This document shows positions 25,701 to 34,778 of a stretch of DNA of 64,000 nt, in pieces (the first letter of the stretch is position 1; each line of letters opens with the position of its first letter). The stretch is taken from positions 50,777 through 114,776 of the forward strand of contig JBBCJI010000006.1 in the NCBI GenBank assembly GCA_037190845.1, read 5' to 3'. Made by a program: the position numbers and the translations under genes. The notes beneath the pieces are model-generated. The model saw only the letters and a program-made list of their open reading frames with translations, made no database searches and was not told where the DNA came from. This DNA is from JBEBVQ01 sp037190845. Lineage in GTDB: Bacteria > Bacteroidota > Bacteroidia > Chitinophagales > Chitinophagaceae.

Positions 25701-25932
25701 ACCCAACGCATCCGTTTATCCCAACCCCGCCGCCAACCGGTTGTATATATCATCCCCCGTGAGCGCCCGGCTGTATATCATTTCCTCAGACGGGCGGATC
25801 CTGTTGCAGCGGCAGGTAAAAAGCGGGCAGACGGCTATAGACATATCCGCATGGATGCCCGGTATATATATGCTTCGTATGGCGGATCGGGAAGGGGCTG
25901 TTTTATTACACCGTAAAATCACAAAATTATGA
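22786..25932 (+). CDS. Secreted seven-bladed SBBP beta-propeller protein with T9SS type A signal
   Basis: 1048 residues from the ATG at 22786; an upstream in-frame ATG at 22738 would precede the signal peptide and is less likely. Signal peptide residues 1-23 (LLYYTCLALLAVIHSTVFA). Then a DUF7948-like domain opens with LIENKGQITDQ. Seven SBBP repeats follow, each of the type WGTYYGG...D...NVYITGRT (about residues 268-735). After them come Ig/PKD-like domains and a T9SS type A C-terminal sorting domain (VYPNPAANRLYI ... GIYMLRM). It is exported through the outer membrane. A REP-like repeat is inserted in frame around residues 87-117. The last 4 bp overlap the next gene. Confidence 0.85.
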   Translation: MKRSLLYYTCLALLAVIHSTVFAAPDPHSLPAGDLQLIENKGQITDQRYNPRPDIDFKIAAGNGLNIFIGSGQIHYQWSKTENNAVSSLTPRHPDRSGGTSSLNEESSLNPHPSSLITYRMDATLLNANPSAEIITEDKQPFYEQYYTHLTGENGIRAYSYKKITYREVYPHIDWVFYINTAGQVEHDFVVRPGGKVSDIRLQYAGATGMRLNPDGSVTAATPFGSVTENAPYCFQQDGRTVPGRFVLANNTLSFSTAAYEGILTIDPVLEWGTYFGGSETDRAEDVATDPYGNVYITGRTNSLANIATTGAHQDTFAGGSQAGGAEAFLSKFNRDGRCLWSTYYGGERIDVGVGVVCDTTRHIYMAGYTNSGSGIATSGVHQPAKAGSATSYDAFLVKFDTAGRRIWGTYYGGTGADGNTSIGAACDEQGYIYLTGNTQSASGIASSNGYITTRPGGHDMFLARFKPDGTIDWSTYYGGAGNDYGVDAAVGTAGDVYVAGYTQSDNGIATAGTHQQHYGGVRDAFLVKFSPQGQLLWGTYYGGDNYDEAITVTCDHTGNVLMAGTTLSDTGIATTGSHQPAITEQTYGEGFCVKFTPDGQRIWGTYYGGDRVDGITAVTTGPDNRIYLAGETKSASGITTPDGYQPQMAGTTPEINSGFIIKMDSAGRRIWGTYYGGVDHDVITGIALDALYNLYIAGAAKSGSLITTPNSYQPAHGGGDNDAFLVRFSDCTPPAAPDTISGPGIVCTGQEAGYKASGSADADHYTWLLPAMWTGHSVSDSIRIRPSADGQIRVVAHSHCGGSSDTLSRHIAISPLPVLSPSGHNDLCAGDTLQLSAAPATASSYTWLQDGRSIPGAATDQYNAYASGSYRVITDNGICTDTSLPVTIVVHPLPVPVVVSNGGILSTTQPYLAYQWYYNGSLVTGATQATHTAAFDGAYAVSVTDSNNCRAMSAPVSVGDDTYVNDGISRKPNASVYPNPAANRLYISSPVSARLYIISSDGRILLQRQVKSGQTAIDISAWMPGIYMLRMADREGAVLLHRKITKL

Positions 25933-28565
25933 TGCAGCCCGTCCTCATATTAATGCTTGCAGCCCTGTACGCATACCATCCGGTATATGCCCAGGGAGAG
26001 GAAAATCTCTGGTTTTTCGGAAATGGGTTCGTAGTTGATTTTTCCTCCGGCACGCCGGAGCTGTGCCAGTCGCCCCCGCGGCATAATACCGGCGCTACCT
26101 ATACCGCCGGCTACTATTCGGCGCAGTTTGGCGTACAGGCAGGTATATGTACGCCCGCAGGCACGTTGCGCTTCCTGGTACACATACGTGGCAATGCATC
26201 CAATGCGCAGCAGTACAGGCAGGCGCCAAAGGTATTTGATGCCACAGGTTACTCAATGCCCAACGGACATATCAACGCGGCATTAACAGGGGGAGACGGC
26301 AGCGCCGTCGCTCCCCTTATACTACCCTGGCCGGGCGAGCCGGACAAATACTTCGTTATCTACAGCATCAATTCCGGTCTGCTCTACAGCGTGGTGGATA
26401 TGCGCCTTAATAATGGCCTCGGAGATATAGACACGGCTCGGAAAGACATATTACTCTCCGGTTACGGCACTGTCATCGGGGCTAAATATGCCGCCGTACA
26501 GGGGTGCGGAGGGCTGTGGCTCGTGGTACGCTCCCGGGTAGAGAACCGATACCTCAGCTTCCGGATCACCCGGCGCGGCATTGATCCGGAGCCCGTAATT
26601 TCCGTTTGCGGCTTGCTGCCGTCCCTGACAGACTACGAAGAGCCGCTTTATTCCGGCGGCCGGTTGGCAGTTTCGCCAAACGGGAAGACCCTTGCTGCCG
26701 CTACGGTCAGGGGCATTGAGCTGTATGATTTTGAGCGCTGCAGCGGCAGGATCTCCAACCCCAGGGTAATTGACACTTTTACCTTCCTGGGCTTGTGTTT
26801 TTCACCGGATAACAACCTGCTGTATGCATCCTCTATGGAACATTATTTCACTACCATGGAGAATTATCACTTATATGGCAATCAGAATTATCCCGGGAGG
26901 GTCTATCAATACGATTTGGGGCAGCTAAGCGCTCCTGCAATTGCAGCTTCCCGCGTATTGCTCTTTGAGAACCCCAGAGTAGCATGTCCCACGCCATTAC
27001 GATGTAACTGTGGCTCCTGCTACTGCGACACACTTTCTTCTGATCTGGGAGATCTCAGGCTTGCTCCGGATGGTAAAATATATTTCGCCAACAACTACAG
27101 AAGCTGCGGACCGCCAGTAGGTCTCCTCCCGGCATTGCCCGTCCCGCCGCTTGCACCCATGCCGTTCCCGATGCCTGCTATTATATACGACTCTTCCGCT
27201 TTGCACGTCATCCATCAGCCCAACCGTCAGGGATGGGCCTGCCGCCCGGAGCCGAATGTGCTCATGTTAAGAAGGCATGGAGGGCCATATACACGGGGCG
27301 AAACAGGTATGTGGTTACCCTTACCCGTGGTAATCCCGCCATCCGGTCCGGATACGATACCGGGAGTACATACCACGTTGGCGGCATGTTTTACCGACAG
27401 TCTGGTGCTTACCGCGCCGGAGGGAACATGTTACTATTGGGACGATCAGTCCACCCTGCCCGTACGTACCGTTGATCAATCCGGAATATATACAGTAGGC
27501 TATTTCAACGACGATTGCACCTATCGCACCGATACCTTCCGGGTCGTATTTACATCACTGCCTGAAGCAGGACCGGTATCCTATAGCTGCATCAACAAAC
27601 CCGCAGGTACACTGAGCGTAGCCACAGGCCGCCGGGATACAACCGTATCCCGGTACGCCTGGTACGATCAGGAGGGAGGCCTGCTTCGTACCGCTGCCGG
27701 CATATATGGCGACACCCTGCCTGGCCTGCTGCCGGGCACATACACCGTACGGGTAAGCACATCTCTGGGGTGTGATACCGTCCTGGCAATGGAAGTGCTG
27801 CCCCTGCCGCATCCCCGCGCCTCTTTCGAAGCAGATACCCTTGTTTGTAAAGAGGAGCCGTTGATACTCGACTACACGGCACAAGCGCCTTCGTGGACAT
27901 GGTCATTGGGAGACGGCTCCGTTCGCACCAAAGAAAGATCCCTCGTTCACAGCTACCGCGAAGCGGGCATCTATACAGTCATGCTGATAACGGAAAATCC
28001 GGAACGATGTACCGACACCGCCATCAGGCAGATCCGCGTAAAAGAGCTGAGGCTGGAGCTTACAGCAGATAAAACCCTGGTAAGCAGAGGCAGGCAGATC
28101 TATTTGCAAAGCGCCGCGCCGGAGCCATACCGGGTTATCGCCTGGCTCCCCGGAGATCACTTCACAGACCAGCAGGCATACCGGCAAACCGTGATCAGTG
28201 ATACCGGCTGGACGTATTACGTCATTGCCCGGTCAGAGTATGGATGCCTCGACACGGCATCCGTAGCAGTGCAGGTGCATCCCGTCATCGTGATACCCAC
28301 GGCATTCACCCCCAACGGCGACGGCCGGAACGACCTTTTCCGTCCTTCGGTATCCGGCGGCGCTGTCACGATCCGTACCTTTACGGTCTTCGACCGCTGG
28401 GGGCGCATCGTTTGGGATCAGCAGCCGGGCAGTCCCTCCGTTGGTTGGGACGGTAATCACAACGGCGCACCTGCAGAAGTCGGCGTCTACTTCTACCGGG
28501 TAGAAATAGAGACCCATACCGGCCAGACCATCCAAAAGCACGGAGACCTCACGCTAATACGATAA
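25929..28565 (+). CDS. Secreted PKD protein with T9SS type B (CHU_C, gliding-motility-type) domain
   Basis: 878 residues. Signal peptide VLILMLAALYAYHPVYA. The N-terminal 450 residues form a WD/propeller-like region starting NLWFFGNGFVVDFSSGTP, seen in Bacteroidota proteins with CHU_C domains. A PKD domain is recognisable near residue 650 (WTWSLGDGSVRTKERS). The C-terminus is the gliding-motility-associated type B sorting domain (PTAFTPNGDGRNDLFRP ... FDRWGRIVWD ... VGVYFYRVE). It overlaps the preceding T9SS gene by ATGA, so both are co-expressed and probably co-secreted. Confidence 0.85.
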   Translation: MMQPVLILMLAALYAYHPVYAQGEENLWFFGNGFVVDFSSGTPELCQSPPRHNTGATYTAGYYSAQFGVQAGICTPAGTLRFLVHIRGNASNAQQYRQAPKVFDATGYSMPNGHINAALTGGDGSAVAPLILPWPGEPDKYFVIYSINSGLLYSVVDMRLNNGLGDIDTARKDILLSGYGTVIGAKYAAVQGCGGLWLVVRSRVENRYLSFRITRRGIDPEPVISVCGLLPSLTDYEEPLYSGGRLAVSPNGKTLAAATVRGIELYDFERCSGRISNPRVIDTFTFLGLCFSPDNNLLYASSMEHYFTTMENYHLYGNQNYPGRVYQYDLGQLSAPAIAASRVLLFENPRVACPTPLRCNCGSCYCDTLSSDLGDLRLAPDGKIYFANNYRSCGPPVGLLPALPVPPLAPMPFPMPAIIYDSSALHVIHQPNRQGWACRPEPNVLMLRRHGGPYTRGETGMWLPLPVVIPPSGPDTIPGVHTTLAACFTDSLVLTAPEGTCYYWDDQSTLPVRTVDQSGIYTVGYFNDDCTYRTDTFRVVFTSLPEAGPVSYSCINKPAGTLSVATGRRDTTVSRYAWYDQEGGLLRTAAGIYGDTLPGLLPGTYTVRVSTSLGCDTVLAMEVLPLPHPRASFEADTLVCKEEPLILDYTAQAPSWTWSLGDGSVRTKERSLVHSYREAGIYTVMLITENPERCTDTAIRQIRVKELRLELTADKTLVSRGRQIYLQSAAPEPYRVIAWLPGDHFTDQQAYRQTVISDTGWTYYVIARSEYGCLDTASVAVQVHPVIVIPTAFTPNGDGRNDLFRPSVSGGAVTIRTFTVFDRWGRIVWDQQPGSPSVGWDGNHNGAPAEVGVYFYRVEIETHTGQTIQKHGDLTLIR

Positions 28566-28618
28566 CCAGCTTGCTCACTTAACAAATCAAAATCCAACAG
28601 AACCATACATGAAAACGG

Positions 28619-28670
28619 AACGAACTGATCGTCTCCCTTTGAGGGGAGACAGAGAGGGGTGTTACACCCA
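28619..28670. repeat. Short dispersed repeat R4, copy a
   Basis: AACTGATCGTCTCCCTTTGA followed by GGGGAGACAGAGAGGGGTGT matches the segment at 45285-45325. It contains a small palindrome (TCTCCC/GGGAGA). Confidence 0.5.
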
Positions 28671-28707
28671 GCCTCCCGGCCCCGGAAGCATGGATCCCGC
28701 ATGAAAA

Positions 28708-29090
28708 TAGATGTCATGCCGGGCTTGATCCGGCATCGCCTGACATTAACCACATCCTTTACCAAAGGTCGAATCACCTCATACGATTGCGGCTCGGGGG
28801 CCGCAATGACATCCCTGATATTCGCCCCCCGGCCTTGGAGACAACGACATTAAAAAATTGATGCAATGCAGCGAACACATCACAACACGTGATCAACCCA
28901 CCTCCCGGCCTTGGAGACAATGGCGTCAAAAAAAATGATGTAATGGAGCGGCCAAACAAATCCTTGTCCGAAGAACGGAGCGAAGCGGAGTTCAAGTTTG
29001 GATTTGTTTAGCGGAATGGAATCATTTTTTAGCCATTGGATCCCAGCCTTGATCTTTCGCTTCCTTTCTATCAAGAGAAAGGAAGGTGCA
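28708..29090 (-). repeat. Composite repeat R2+R1, copy b
   Basis: R2 (ATGTCATGCCGGGCTTGATC ... ATTGCGGCTCGGGGGCCGCA ... GACATCCCTGATATTCGCCC, 28708-28860) is followed directly by R1 (28880-29090). The same composite occurs at 32870-33260 and 34385-34770. R2 contains the palindrome GCGGCTCGGGGGCCGC. No coding capacity is evident; apparent small frames are repetitive. Confidence 0.8.
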
Positions 29091-29094
29091 ACAC

Positions 29095-29310
29095 TTCACA
29101 ACACGTGGTCAACCCACCTCCCGGCCTCGGAAGAAATTGCGTCAAAAAATGGTGGAATGGAGCGTTAAGAACAAATCACTGTCCGAAGCTCGAAGCGAAG
29201 CGGAGAGCAAGTTTGATTTGTTCAGCGGAATGGAGCCATTTTTAGCAATTTCTTCCCAGCCGGTGATCTTTTTGCTTCTTTTTCCATCCAAGGGAAAAAG
29301 AAGGTATAAC
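29095..29310 (-). repeat. Dispersed repeat R1, copy c
   Basis: A diverged second R1 unit in tandem with copy b (CACGTGGTCAACCCACCTCC ... ACAAATCACTGTCCGAAGC ... TTTGATTTGTTCAGCGG). It ends with TTTTTGCTTC and an A-rich stretch beside the 3' end of the minus-strand gene ending at 29386. Confidence 0.75.
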
Positions 29311-29312
29311 AC

Positions 29313-29348
29313 AAAAAACACAAGAGCGCCCCTCAACAAGGGCGCTCT
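29313..29348 (-). terminator. Intrinsic terminator for the minus-strand T9SS gene
   Basis: AGAGCGCCC (29323-29331) and GGGCGCTCT (29340-29348) form a perfect 9-bp stem. On the minus strand it is followed by GTGTTTTTTGTG, a T-run. It lies 38 bp after the stop of the gene ending at 29386. Confidence 0.75.
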
Positions 29349-29385
29349 CTGGCTTACTTCATCCTCACCGGCTGCCGGGGCACAC

Positions 29386-31026
29386 TCAATGCACCAGCAG
29401 CTGACCCGTCAGCACACTACCATCCGGCAGTAAAATCCTAACCACATACACACCCGCAGGCAACCCGGCCGACGGCACAGTGATACGCTGTTCGCCACTT
29501 GCCGCTACCTCGCTATGAGCGCTGCGTACAGGGTGTCCGCTCACCTGGTCAAGTATATGGATGAATACAGTTCCTCCGGCCTTAGCCTCAAACGTTGCAT
29601 ATGCATTGCCCGATGTCGGATTCGGGGAAAGCCGCATTGCGTTCGGTGCAGTATAACCGGTGCGGGCTTCATTTTCTATACAGGGCAGCGGTTCTTCCTG
29701 CGGGCATAGTTCCGACCATTCCGTATAGAGGTCTGTCTCCTGTATCGCCCCGCGGAAATCAACAGCATCATTAAACCAGGTATCCCCGCCCGGCCAGCCG
29801 AAATCCGGCGGATCCAGTTCCGTCACGATATCGTCAAGCACAAAATTTGCAACATACATCTCGTCACAATAATCCCCGCACAGACTGGCGTCATACGCCG
29901 GGTCCGTCGATCCCGTCTGGTTACCGTCCTCAGGACAAATAATACCGGTTCCGTCTATCCAGTCAGCCATGCTGCCGCTGCATCCGCCGGACCATGTAGA
30001 GGATCCATACGCTGTACCGTTGTTGTAAAAAGAATTGTACGAAAAATTCAGTGCATTGGTAGACGTATGAGCTACCGACTGCCCTCCGTCAATATACAAA
30101 CCATGGCCGGGCCATCCTTCGAAAAAGCTGTTATACACACTGCCCGCCCCATTCTGATGAAACCGGATAGCATCCCGGAAATCTCCGTCAAAAGGGCCGT
30201 CGTTACATGCATCAGGGCCGGTCACAGTGGCATTGCTGATCACAGGAGCTGTTAGGGGGGCACCTGTAAATCCGCTTCCGATATTCGTGTTATTCTGTAT
30301 TAGGATACCATATGAAGGATCTGTTGCATGATAAGCGCCCGGATCTTTTCTGATCGCAAGCAGGAACTGGGATTTAGCCGCATAGCCGTCCGAAAACAGG
30401 AAATCGTTTCGTCGCGCATCCAGCGAAAACAGGTAGCTCATATGGACCGTCCCTCCGTATATACCGAAGTTGTTGGAAGCGGAATTGGTCACCTCTACAT
30501 GTTCAATAACCGTACCGTCCCCCACGGCATTCAGTGTAAACCCATTGTCCAGCTTGGATCTGGTATCGCCACCGGCGAAATGTACCTGCAGATACCGGAT
30601 AGTCCCTGAGTTATCATCAGGGAAAATACCTCCCGCCACGACATTGGTACAGGAGCCCATATCCAGCGGACCATTATTCGTGTAGGAAAGTCCTCCGATC
30701 ACGATGCCGTACCAGTCGCCAGGAGCACGGTCGCCCGGATCTTCGGCAGAAGTAAAGATAACCGGGTTGTTGCTGACCCCGTTCACTACCAATTGAGCCC
30801 CGGGTTCTATAATCAGTGAAGATGCAGTTCTGGCCAGTACATGGACGCCGGCCTCAATAGTCAGTGTATAACCCGCTTTTACTACAAAGCAATCTTCAAG
30901 ATAAAAGCAGGAATTGGCCGGCAGGGTTGAGTCCTGCGTAAGATTCCCTGTAAGTGTGTCTTGCGCTGAAGCGCTGGTAGCCATACCGCCGAACGCGATC
31001 AGCGCTACCGCTATGATTCGTTTCAT
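29386..31026 (-). CDS. Secreted T9SS type A protein with beta-helix-like N-terminal region
   Basis: 546 residues from the ATG at 31026 (MKRIIAVALIAFGG, a signal peptide ending ATSASA). An ATG 30 codons upstream would place charged residues before the signal and is rejected. The region AGVHVLARTASSLIIEPGAQ then VNGVSNNPVIFTSAEDPG, and repeated short strands, recalls right-handed parallel beta-helix surface proteins common in Bacteroidota. The C-terminus (MRLSPNPTSGNAYATFEA ... LPAGVYVVRILLP) is a T9SS type A sorting domain. It is exported and cell-surface attached or released; the ligand is unknown. A terminator follows at 29313-29348. Confidence 0.8.
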   Translation of the reverse strand: MKRIIAVALIAFGGMATSASAQDTLTGNLTQDSTLPANSCFYLEDCFVVKAGYTLTIEAGVHVLARTASSLIIEPGAQLVVNGVSNNPVIFTSAEDPGDRAPGDWYGIVIGGLSYTNNGPLDMGSCTNVVAGGIFPDDNSGTIRYLQVHFAGGDTRSKLDNGFTLNAVGDGTVIEHVEVTNSASNNFGIYGGTVHMSYLFSLDARRNDFLFSDGYAAKSQFLLAIRKDPGAYHATDPSYGILIQNNTNIGSGFTGAPLTAPVISNATVTGPDACNDGPFDGDFRDAIRFHQNGAGSVYNSFFEGWPGHGLYIDGGQSVAHTSTNALNFSYNSFYNNGTAYGSSTWSGGCSGSMADWIDGTGIICPEDGNQTGSTDPAYDASLCGDYCDEMYVANFVLDDIVTELDPPDFGWPGGDTWFNDAVDFRGAIQETDLYTEWSELCPQEEPLPCIENEARTGYTAPNAMRLSPNPTSGNAYATFEAKAGGTVFIHILDQVSGHPVRSAHSEVAASGEQRITVPSAGLPAGVYVVRILLPDGSVLTGQLLVH

Positions 31027-31116
31027 AATTAATTGATTTGAAAAATAAAAAATGGATTTATCGAAGGCATCAATGTTGCCGGGACTGCGGCAACATAACA
31101 TATTTGATGGGGGCAT

Positions 31117-31304
31117 GGCCGGCCTTCACGGTGCGCAGCCCCGTAATCGCCGGCGGATGCCGTGATTCGGAGTATCCGGATCTCTTCCGGATTAAGCTGG
31201 AGGTATATTGTTGCAGATCCATGACCAGGCATTGTGCAGATGCAATCCATACACAAAGCTGGTCAGTGAAAAATTATTTTTTTTAAATGACCCTGAAATT
31301 GTTT
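31117..31304. other. Intergenic region with no gene
   Basis: The sequence between the T9SS protein gene and the AraC-type gene holds short palindromes and an A/T-rich stretch near 31270. No reading frame or RNA is supported. Confidence 0.4.
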
Positions 31305-32321
31305 TTAAAAATCAGGCGGAGCGCCTCCTGTCTGCTGATGCATACGGTAGACCTTTGGCGTCATACCAAAGGCTTTCACAAAAGCGGTATGAAACGCTGC
31401 AGGGCTTTCGTAGCCTACATCATAGGCGATTTCCGTAGCGCTTGCAAGCCCGTTTCGCAGCCGTTCACGTGCTGCCGAAAGCCGGGTATGAGTAATAAAC
31501 CGGTGGATCGGCATCTTGTATTTTTCTGTAAAACTTTTTTTCAGTGAAGTCTCACTCAGGCCGCCCCAGAGCGCAAGCGCGCCTATAGACATTCGTTCCG
31601 GTATATGAAAATGCTCCCGGATATACTGGTGGATCAGCCATACTTTCTCTGCTTCACTTTGCGCTACCCGCAGCCGGTTCAGGTATCCTTGCACAGCATC
31701 GCCGTACGCAGTAAAAATGTCAAACACGGCAGTGTAAATGCGCTTAAACCGCAGATCCGGCATCGCCTGATCCGTTTCAAGCCGGTGCAGCAGCTCATTC
31801 ATTTCGCGGCTGATAGGTGCAAAGATCCGGCCGGAGCGCATTTGTGTTGCCCCTTCTTCAAAGGCAGCCACCAGCTCACGGATAGGAGCATACCGCTCGC
31901 CCATTATTTTCACATCTTCAGGCTTCAGGAAGATATGGCACGACTTATGTTTACCCCTGCCGAATGCAACCGATACATTGCTGTCTGCCGGCATCAGGAA
32001 AAGATTAAACTCACCTGCATGCAGCTTCATTTTCTTTATGCCGGGAAAGCGGAGAACGGCGCTGCCCTTCTGCATAAAATGAAACACAAACACATCACGC
32101 AGGCACTGCACCTCAAGACTCACCGATTTATTGATCCAGAAATCGTTAATACACAAATCTACCGGCATGCCGGTTTTCCACTGCATCAGGAATGCGCCCG
32201 TTCCCCAGTCCTTATACCGGCATTTAACATGATCACGTGCCGCATAAGAAAAAATACGGGGAACCTGAGATCCTCTTCTGACCGGCAACTCCGGTAACGG
32301 AGGAAGTTTGAGTTGTATCAT
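31305..32321 (-). CDS. AraC-family transcriptional regulator
   Basis: 338 residues. The C-terminal 100 contain two helix-turn-helix units typical of AraC/XylS: IGALALWGGLSETSLKKSF and ATEIAYDVGYESPAAFHTAF, followed by FVKAFGMTPKVYR. The N-terminal 200 residues are a cupin-like sensing domain (VSLEVQCLRDVFVFHFMQKG, LHAGEFNLFLMPADSNV). The effector is unknown. The nearest target could be the T9SS gene downstream at 29386-31026, which runs in the same direction, but no binding site could be identified. Confidence 0.85.
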   Translation of the reverse strand: MIQLKLPPLPELPVRRGSQVPRIFSYAARDHVKCRYKDWGTGAFLMQWKTGMPVDLCINDFWINKSVSLEVQCLRDVFVFHFMQKGSAVLRFPGIKKMKLHAGEFNLFLMPADSNVSVAFGRGKHKSCHIFLKPEDVKIMGERYAPIRELVAAFEEGATQMRSGRIFAPISREMNELLHRLETDQAMPDLRFKRIYTAVFDIFTAYGDAVQGYLNRLRVAQSEAEKVWLIHQYIREHFHIPERMSIGALALWGGLSETSLKKSFTEKYKMPIHRFITHTRLSAARERLRNGLASATEIAYDVGYESPAAFHTAFVKAFGMTPKVYRMHQQTGGAPPDF

Positions 32322-32556
32322 GATCTTTCGGTTTTACAGACAAACAAAAAGCACAGTACAATCCCTACCGGATAAGATCCGGTGTCACTCTCATAATGAC
32401 GGGAAAATCTTTCTCTCCTGAACGGAACACGTAAGCCGACACAAATGTACAATAATTATTCAAAAAATAGATATACTTATATAGCACACTATTTTGCATA
32501 AAAGAATTCCCGGCGCATAAAGTCATAGTCTCCCCGGCTGGCACAGTAGCTGGAAT
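32322..32556. other. Intergenic region with no gene
   Basis: AT-rich spacer upstream of the AraC gene; it may hold that gene's promoter, but no convincing TTG / TAnnTTTG pair was seen. Confidence 0.4.
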
Positions 32557-32769
32557 TTATTTTCTTTTCAGACATTTTGTAAGCCACCGCAGCAGCAGAG
32601 ACAAGCAATAGCTCACCGTAGCGCCGACAGCGGCCATTACTGCCGTTTCCACCAAAGCCTCTGAAGATAGGCCGCTCAGCACGCTGCACAATGTACCGCC
32701 GGCCGTACCTGCCATCACATGTCCGTTACCCATCCGGACCTCTTGTATACTTTCTGTTATCTGTTTCAT
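32557..32769 (-). CDS. Small hydrophobic protein
   Basis: 70 residues from the ATG at 32769 (MKQITESIQEVRMGNG). Residues about 18-60 are rich in Ala/Gly/Val/Leu and form one or two membrane segments (VETAVMAAVGATVSYCLSLL), with a basic C-terminus (RWLTKCLKRK). The topology recalls holin-like or small inner-membrane proteins, but nothing proves this. It stands alone between repeats. Confidence 0.55.
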   Translation of the reverse strand: MKQITESIQEVRMGNGHVMAGTAGGTLCSVLSGLSSEALVETAVMAAVGATVSYCLSLLLRWLTKCLKRK

Positions 32770-32869
32770 AAAAATCAATTTAAGTCATCACTGACAGTTA
32801 AAAATTATAGCTACCATTTCCGAAGCGCATCCAACGTCAAACCATTAAAAAGAGATGTCATGCCAGGTA

Positions 32870-33260
32870 AAAGGGATGTCATGCCGGGCTTGACCCGGCA
32901 TCGCCTGGCCTTAACCACATCCTTTACCAAAGGTCTGATCACTTCATACGATTGCGGCTCGGGGGCCGCAATGACATCCCTGATCTTCGCCCCTCGGCCT
33001 TGGAGGCAACGACATTAAAAAATTGATGCAATGCAGCGAACACTTCACAACACGTGGTCAACCTACCTCTCCGGCCTTGGAGACAATGGCGTCAAAAAAA
33101 TGATGGAATGAAGCGGCCAAACAAATCCTTGTCCGAAGCTCGTAGCGAAGCGAAGAGCAAGTTTGGATTTGTTTAGCGGAATGAAATCATTTTTTAGCCA
33201 TTGGATCCCAGCCTTGACTTTTTGCTTCTTTTGCGTCAAGGCAAAAGAAGGTATAACACA
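32870..33260 (-). repeat. Composite repeat R2+R1, copy d
   Basis: R2 part 32876-33020 (ATGTCATGCCGGGCTTGACC ... GCGGCTCGGGGGCCGC) and R1 part 33040-33255 (CACGTGGTCAACCTACCTC ... CAAACAAATCCTTGTCCG ... GGATTTGTTTAGCGG). The right end (TTTGCTTCTTTTGCGTCAAG then GCAAAAGAAGG) is a 10-bp hairpin. It lies directly 3' of the gene ending at 33310. Confidence 0.8.
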
Positions 33261-33276
33261 AACATCCCAACAAAGA

Positions 33277-33302
33277 GGGCCGTGCCCCTCAAGCCACGGC
33301 CC
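33277..33302 (-). terminator. Intrinsic terminator-like hairpin
   Basis: GGGCCGTG (33277-33284) and CACGGCCC (33295-33302) form a GC-rich 8-bp stem 8 bp after the stop at 33310. On the minus strand it is followed by TCTTTGTTGG, a weak T-tract. Confidence 0.6.
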
Positions 33303-33309
33303 CTTCTAC

Positions 33310-34068
33310 TCACACATCCACATCCACCTTCACCACCGCGAGCGCATTAAACGCCCCGTTCTGCAAAGGGTACATGCTCCCGTTCACCTCCTGCATAAAC
33401 TGCACGCCAAACACGACCAGCAGCGGAAGCGTACTTTCGGCAGGCACATTGCATGACAGCGCCGGCAACGTAACCGGCTGTTGATCATACGGCACATCAG
33501 CCGACTGATCCAGGCTGCCCGAATACGAACCCGCTTCAAAATCCACTGCTGCTGCAGCAGCGATTACCCGGCAGTGTGTCGTACCGCCGGGTGCGATCAC
33601 CGCCTGTGCCGGGACAAACGGAGATACGCTTACAGACACCTCGCCTTCCGCACGATCAACCGTAACCGTATAAGGCGCATAAAGCACCTGGTCCAGCCGG
33701 CTGCCGCTGTTAAACTCAAAGCCTTCCAGCAAACTCAGGTTACCGGCCGATACCCGGCGTTGGCCACGTTCATGCACAGTATCCGATTGTACAACGCGCA
33801 CCAGCATTTTCACCAGGTTGCCCGTCAGCCTTCTGTCCTTCACCAGGCGCAGTGCCTGGTTAAACGTTGCGCGGATCAGCTTGGCGCCTTTGCCGGCATT
33901 ACCGAATTCAGACCAGTTCTCCCGTGTCCGGGCAAAAGCAGGGTCTGTATACATACGCGATGCGGGAATGCTGCTCTTCTCTTTGGCAAGATAACCGTCG
34001 CGCGTCTTGAGGAACGTTATGTTCCCGATCGTTCCTTCCAATGGAATGATTCCTTTTTGTCGTGCCAT
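33310..34068 (-). CDS. Hypothetical protein of a Bacteroidota-specific family
   Basis: 252 residues, starting MARQKGIIPLEGTIGNITF, a beginning I recall from many uncharacterised Bacteroidota proteins. The N-terminal half is basic (SRMYTDPAFARTRENWSEFG, RATFNQALRLVKDRRLTGNL). The C-terminal half is beta-rich (YTVTVDRAEGEVSVSVSPFV) and Ala-rich. There is no signal peptide. Function unknown. It is followed by a terminator-like hairpin and repeat R1. Confidence 0.7.
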   Translation of the reverse strand: MARQKGIIPLEGTIGNITFLKTRDGYLAKEKSSIPASRMYTDPAFARTRENWSEFGNAGKGAKLIRATFNQALRLVKDRRLTGNLVKMLVRVVQSDTVHERGQRRVSAGNLSLLEGFEFNSGSRLDQVLYAPYTVTVDRAEGEVSVSVSPFVPAQAVIAPGGTTHCRVIAAAAAVDFEAGSYSGSLDQSADVPYDQQPVTLPALSCNVPAESTLPLLVVFGVQFMQEVNGSMYPLQNGAFNALAVVKVDVDV

Positions 34069-34384
34069 AACACAAAATTTAGAACGTTAAGAAATAACTG
34101 GTGTCATCATTTCAGAAGTCCGTCTGCATCCGGGCCCGGACACCACACCGCTGGGATCCTTCAGACAGTGCAGGCATTCAGACGATACTTCTTCCGTAAC
34201 ACCATGACAAAGGAACACAGCATACCGGCTCAAAAAGGCATCAATGGTATTAATACCCACCTCAAACCCGCGCTGGGAAATAAATATGAAAAATAAAAAC
34301 CTGCGTCCTTCACCCAATATCTCCATCGAAGACAACAGCGAAGTCCTCACGAACACCATTAAAAAGCGATGTCATGCTGTGTAA

Positions 34385-34770
34385 AAGGATGTCATGCCGG
34401 GCTTGACCCGGCATCGTCTGGCCTTAACCACATCCTTTACCAAAGGTCGGATCGCTTCATACGATTGCGGCTCAGGGCCGCAATGACATCCCTGATCTTC
34501 GCCCCCCACGTTGGAGACAACGACATAAAAAATGACGTAATAGAGAGAATACTTCACATAACACGTGGTCAACCCACCTCCCGGCCTTGGAAGAAATTGC
34601 GTTAAAAAAAATGATGGAATGAAGCGGCCAAACAAATCCCTGTCCGAAGCGCGCAGCGAAGCGTAGCGCAAGTTTGGATTTGTTTAGCGAAATGAAATCA
34701 TTTTTTAGCCATTGGATCCCAGCCTTGACCTTTTGCTTCTTTTGCGTCAAGGCAAAAGAAGGTATAACAC
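34385..34770 (-). repeat. Composite repeat R2+R1, copy e
   Basis: R2 part 34390-34540 (ATGTCATGCCGGGCTTGACC ... ATTGCGGCTCAGGGCCGCAA) and R1 part 34555-34765 (CACGTGGTCAACCCACCTCC ... CAAACAAATCCCTGTCCG ... GGATTTGTTTAGCG). The right end forms a perfect 10-bp hairpin (CTTCTTTTGC 34736-34745 with GCAAAAGAAG 34752-34761) that may terminate the minus-strand gene ending at 34779. Confidence 0.8.
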
Positions 34771-34778
34771 ACAAACCT

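Noticed and set aside
28880..29074. Small frames in R1 repeats whose translations recur (for example AGIQWLKND)
   Set aside because: The similarity is due to the DNA repeat, the frames differ in start and end between copies, and no start context is conserved.
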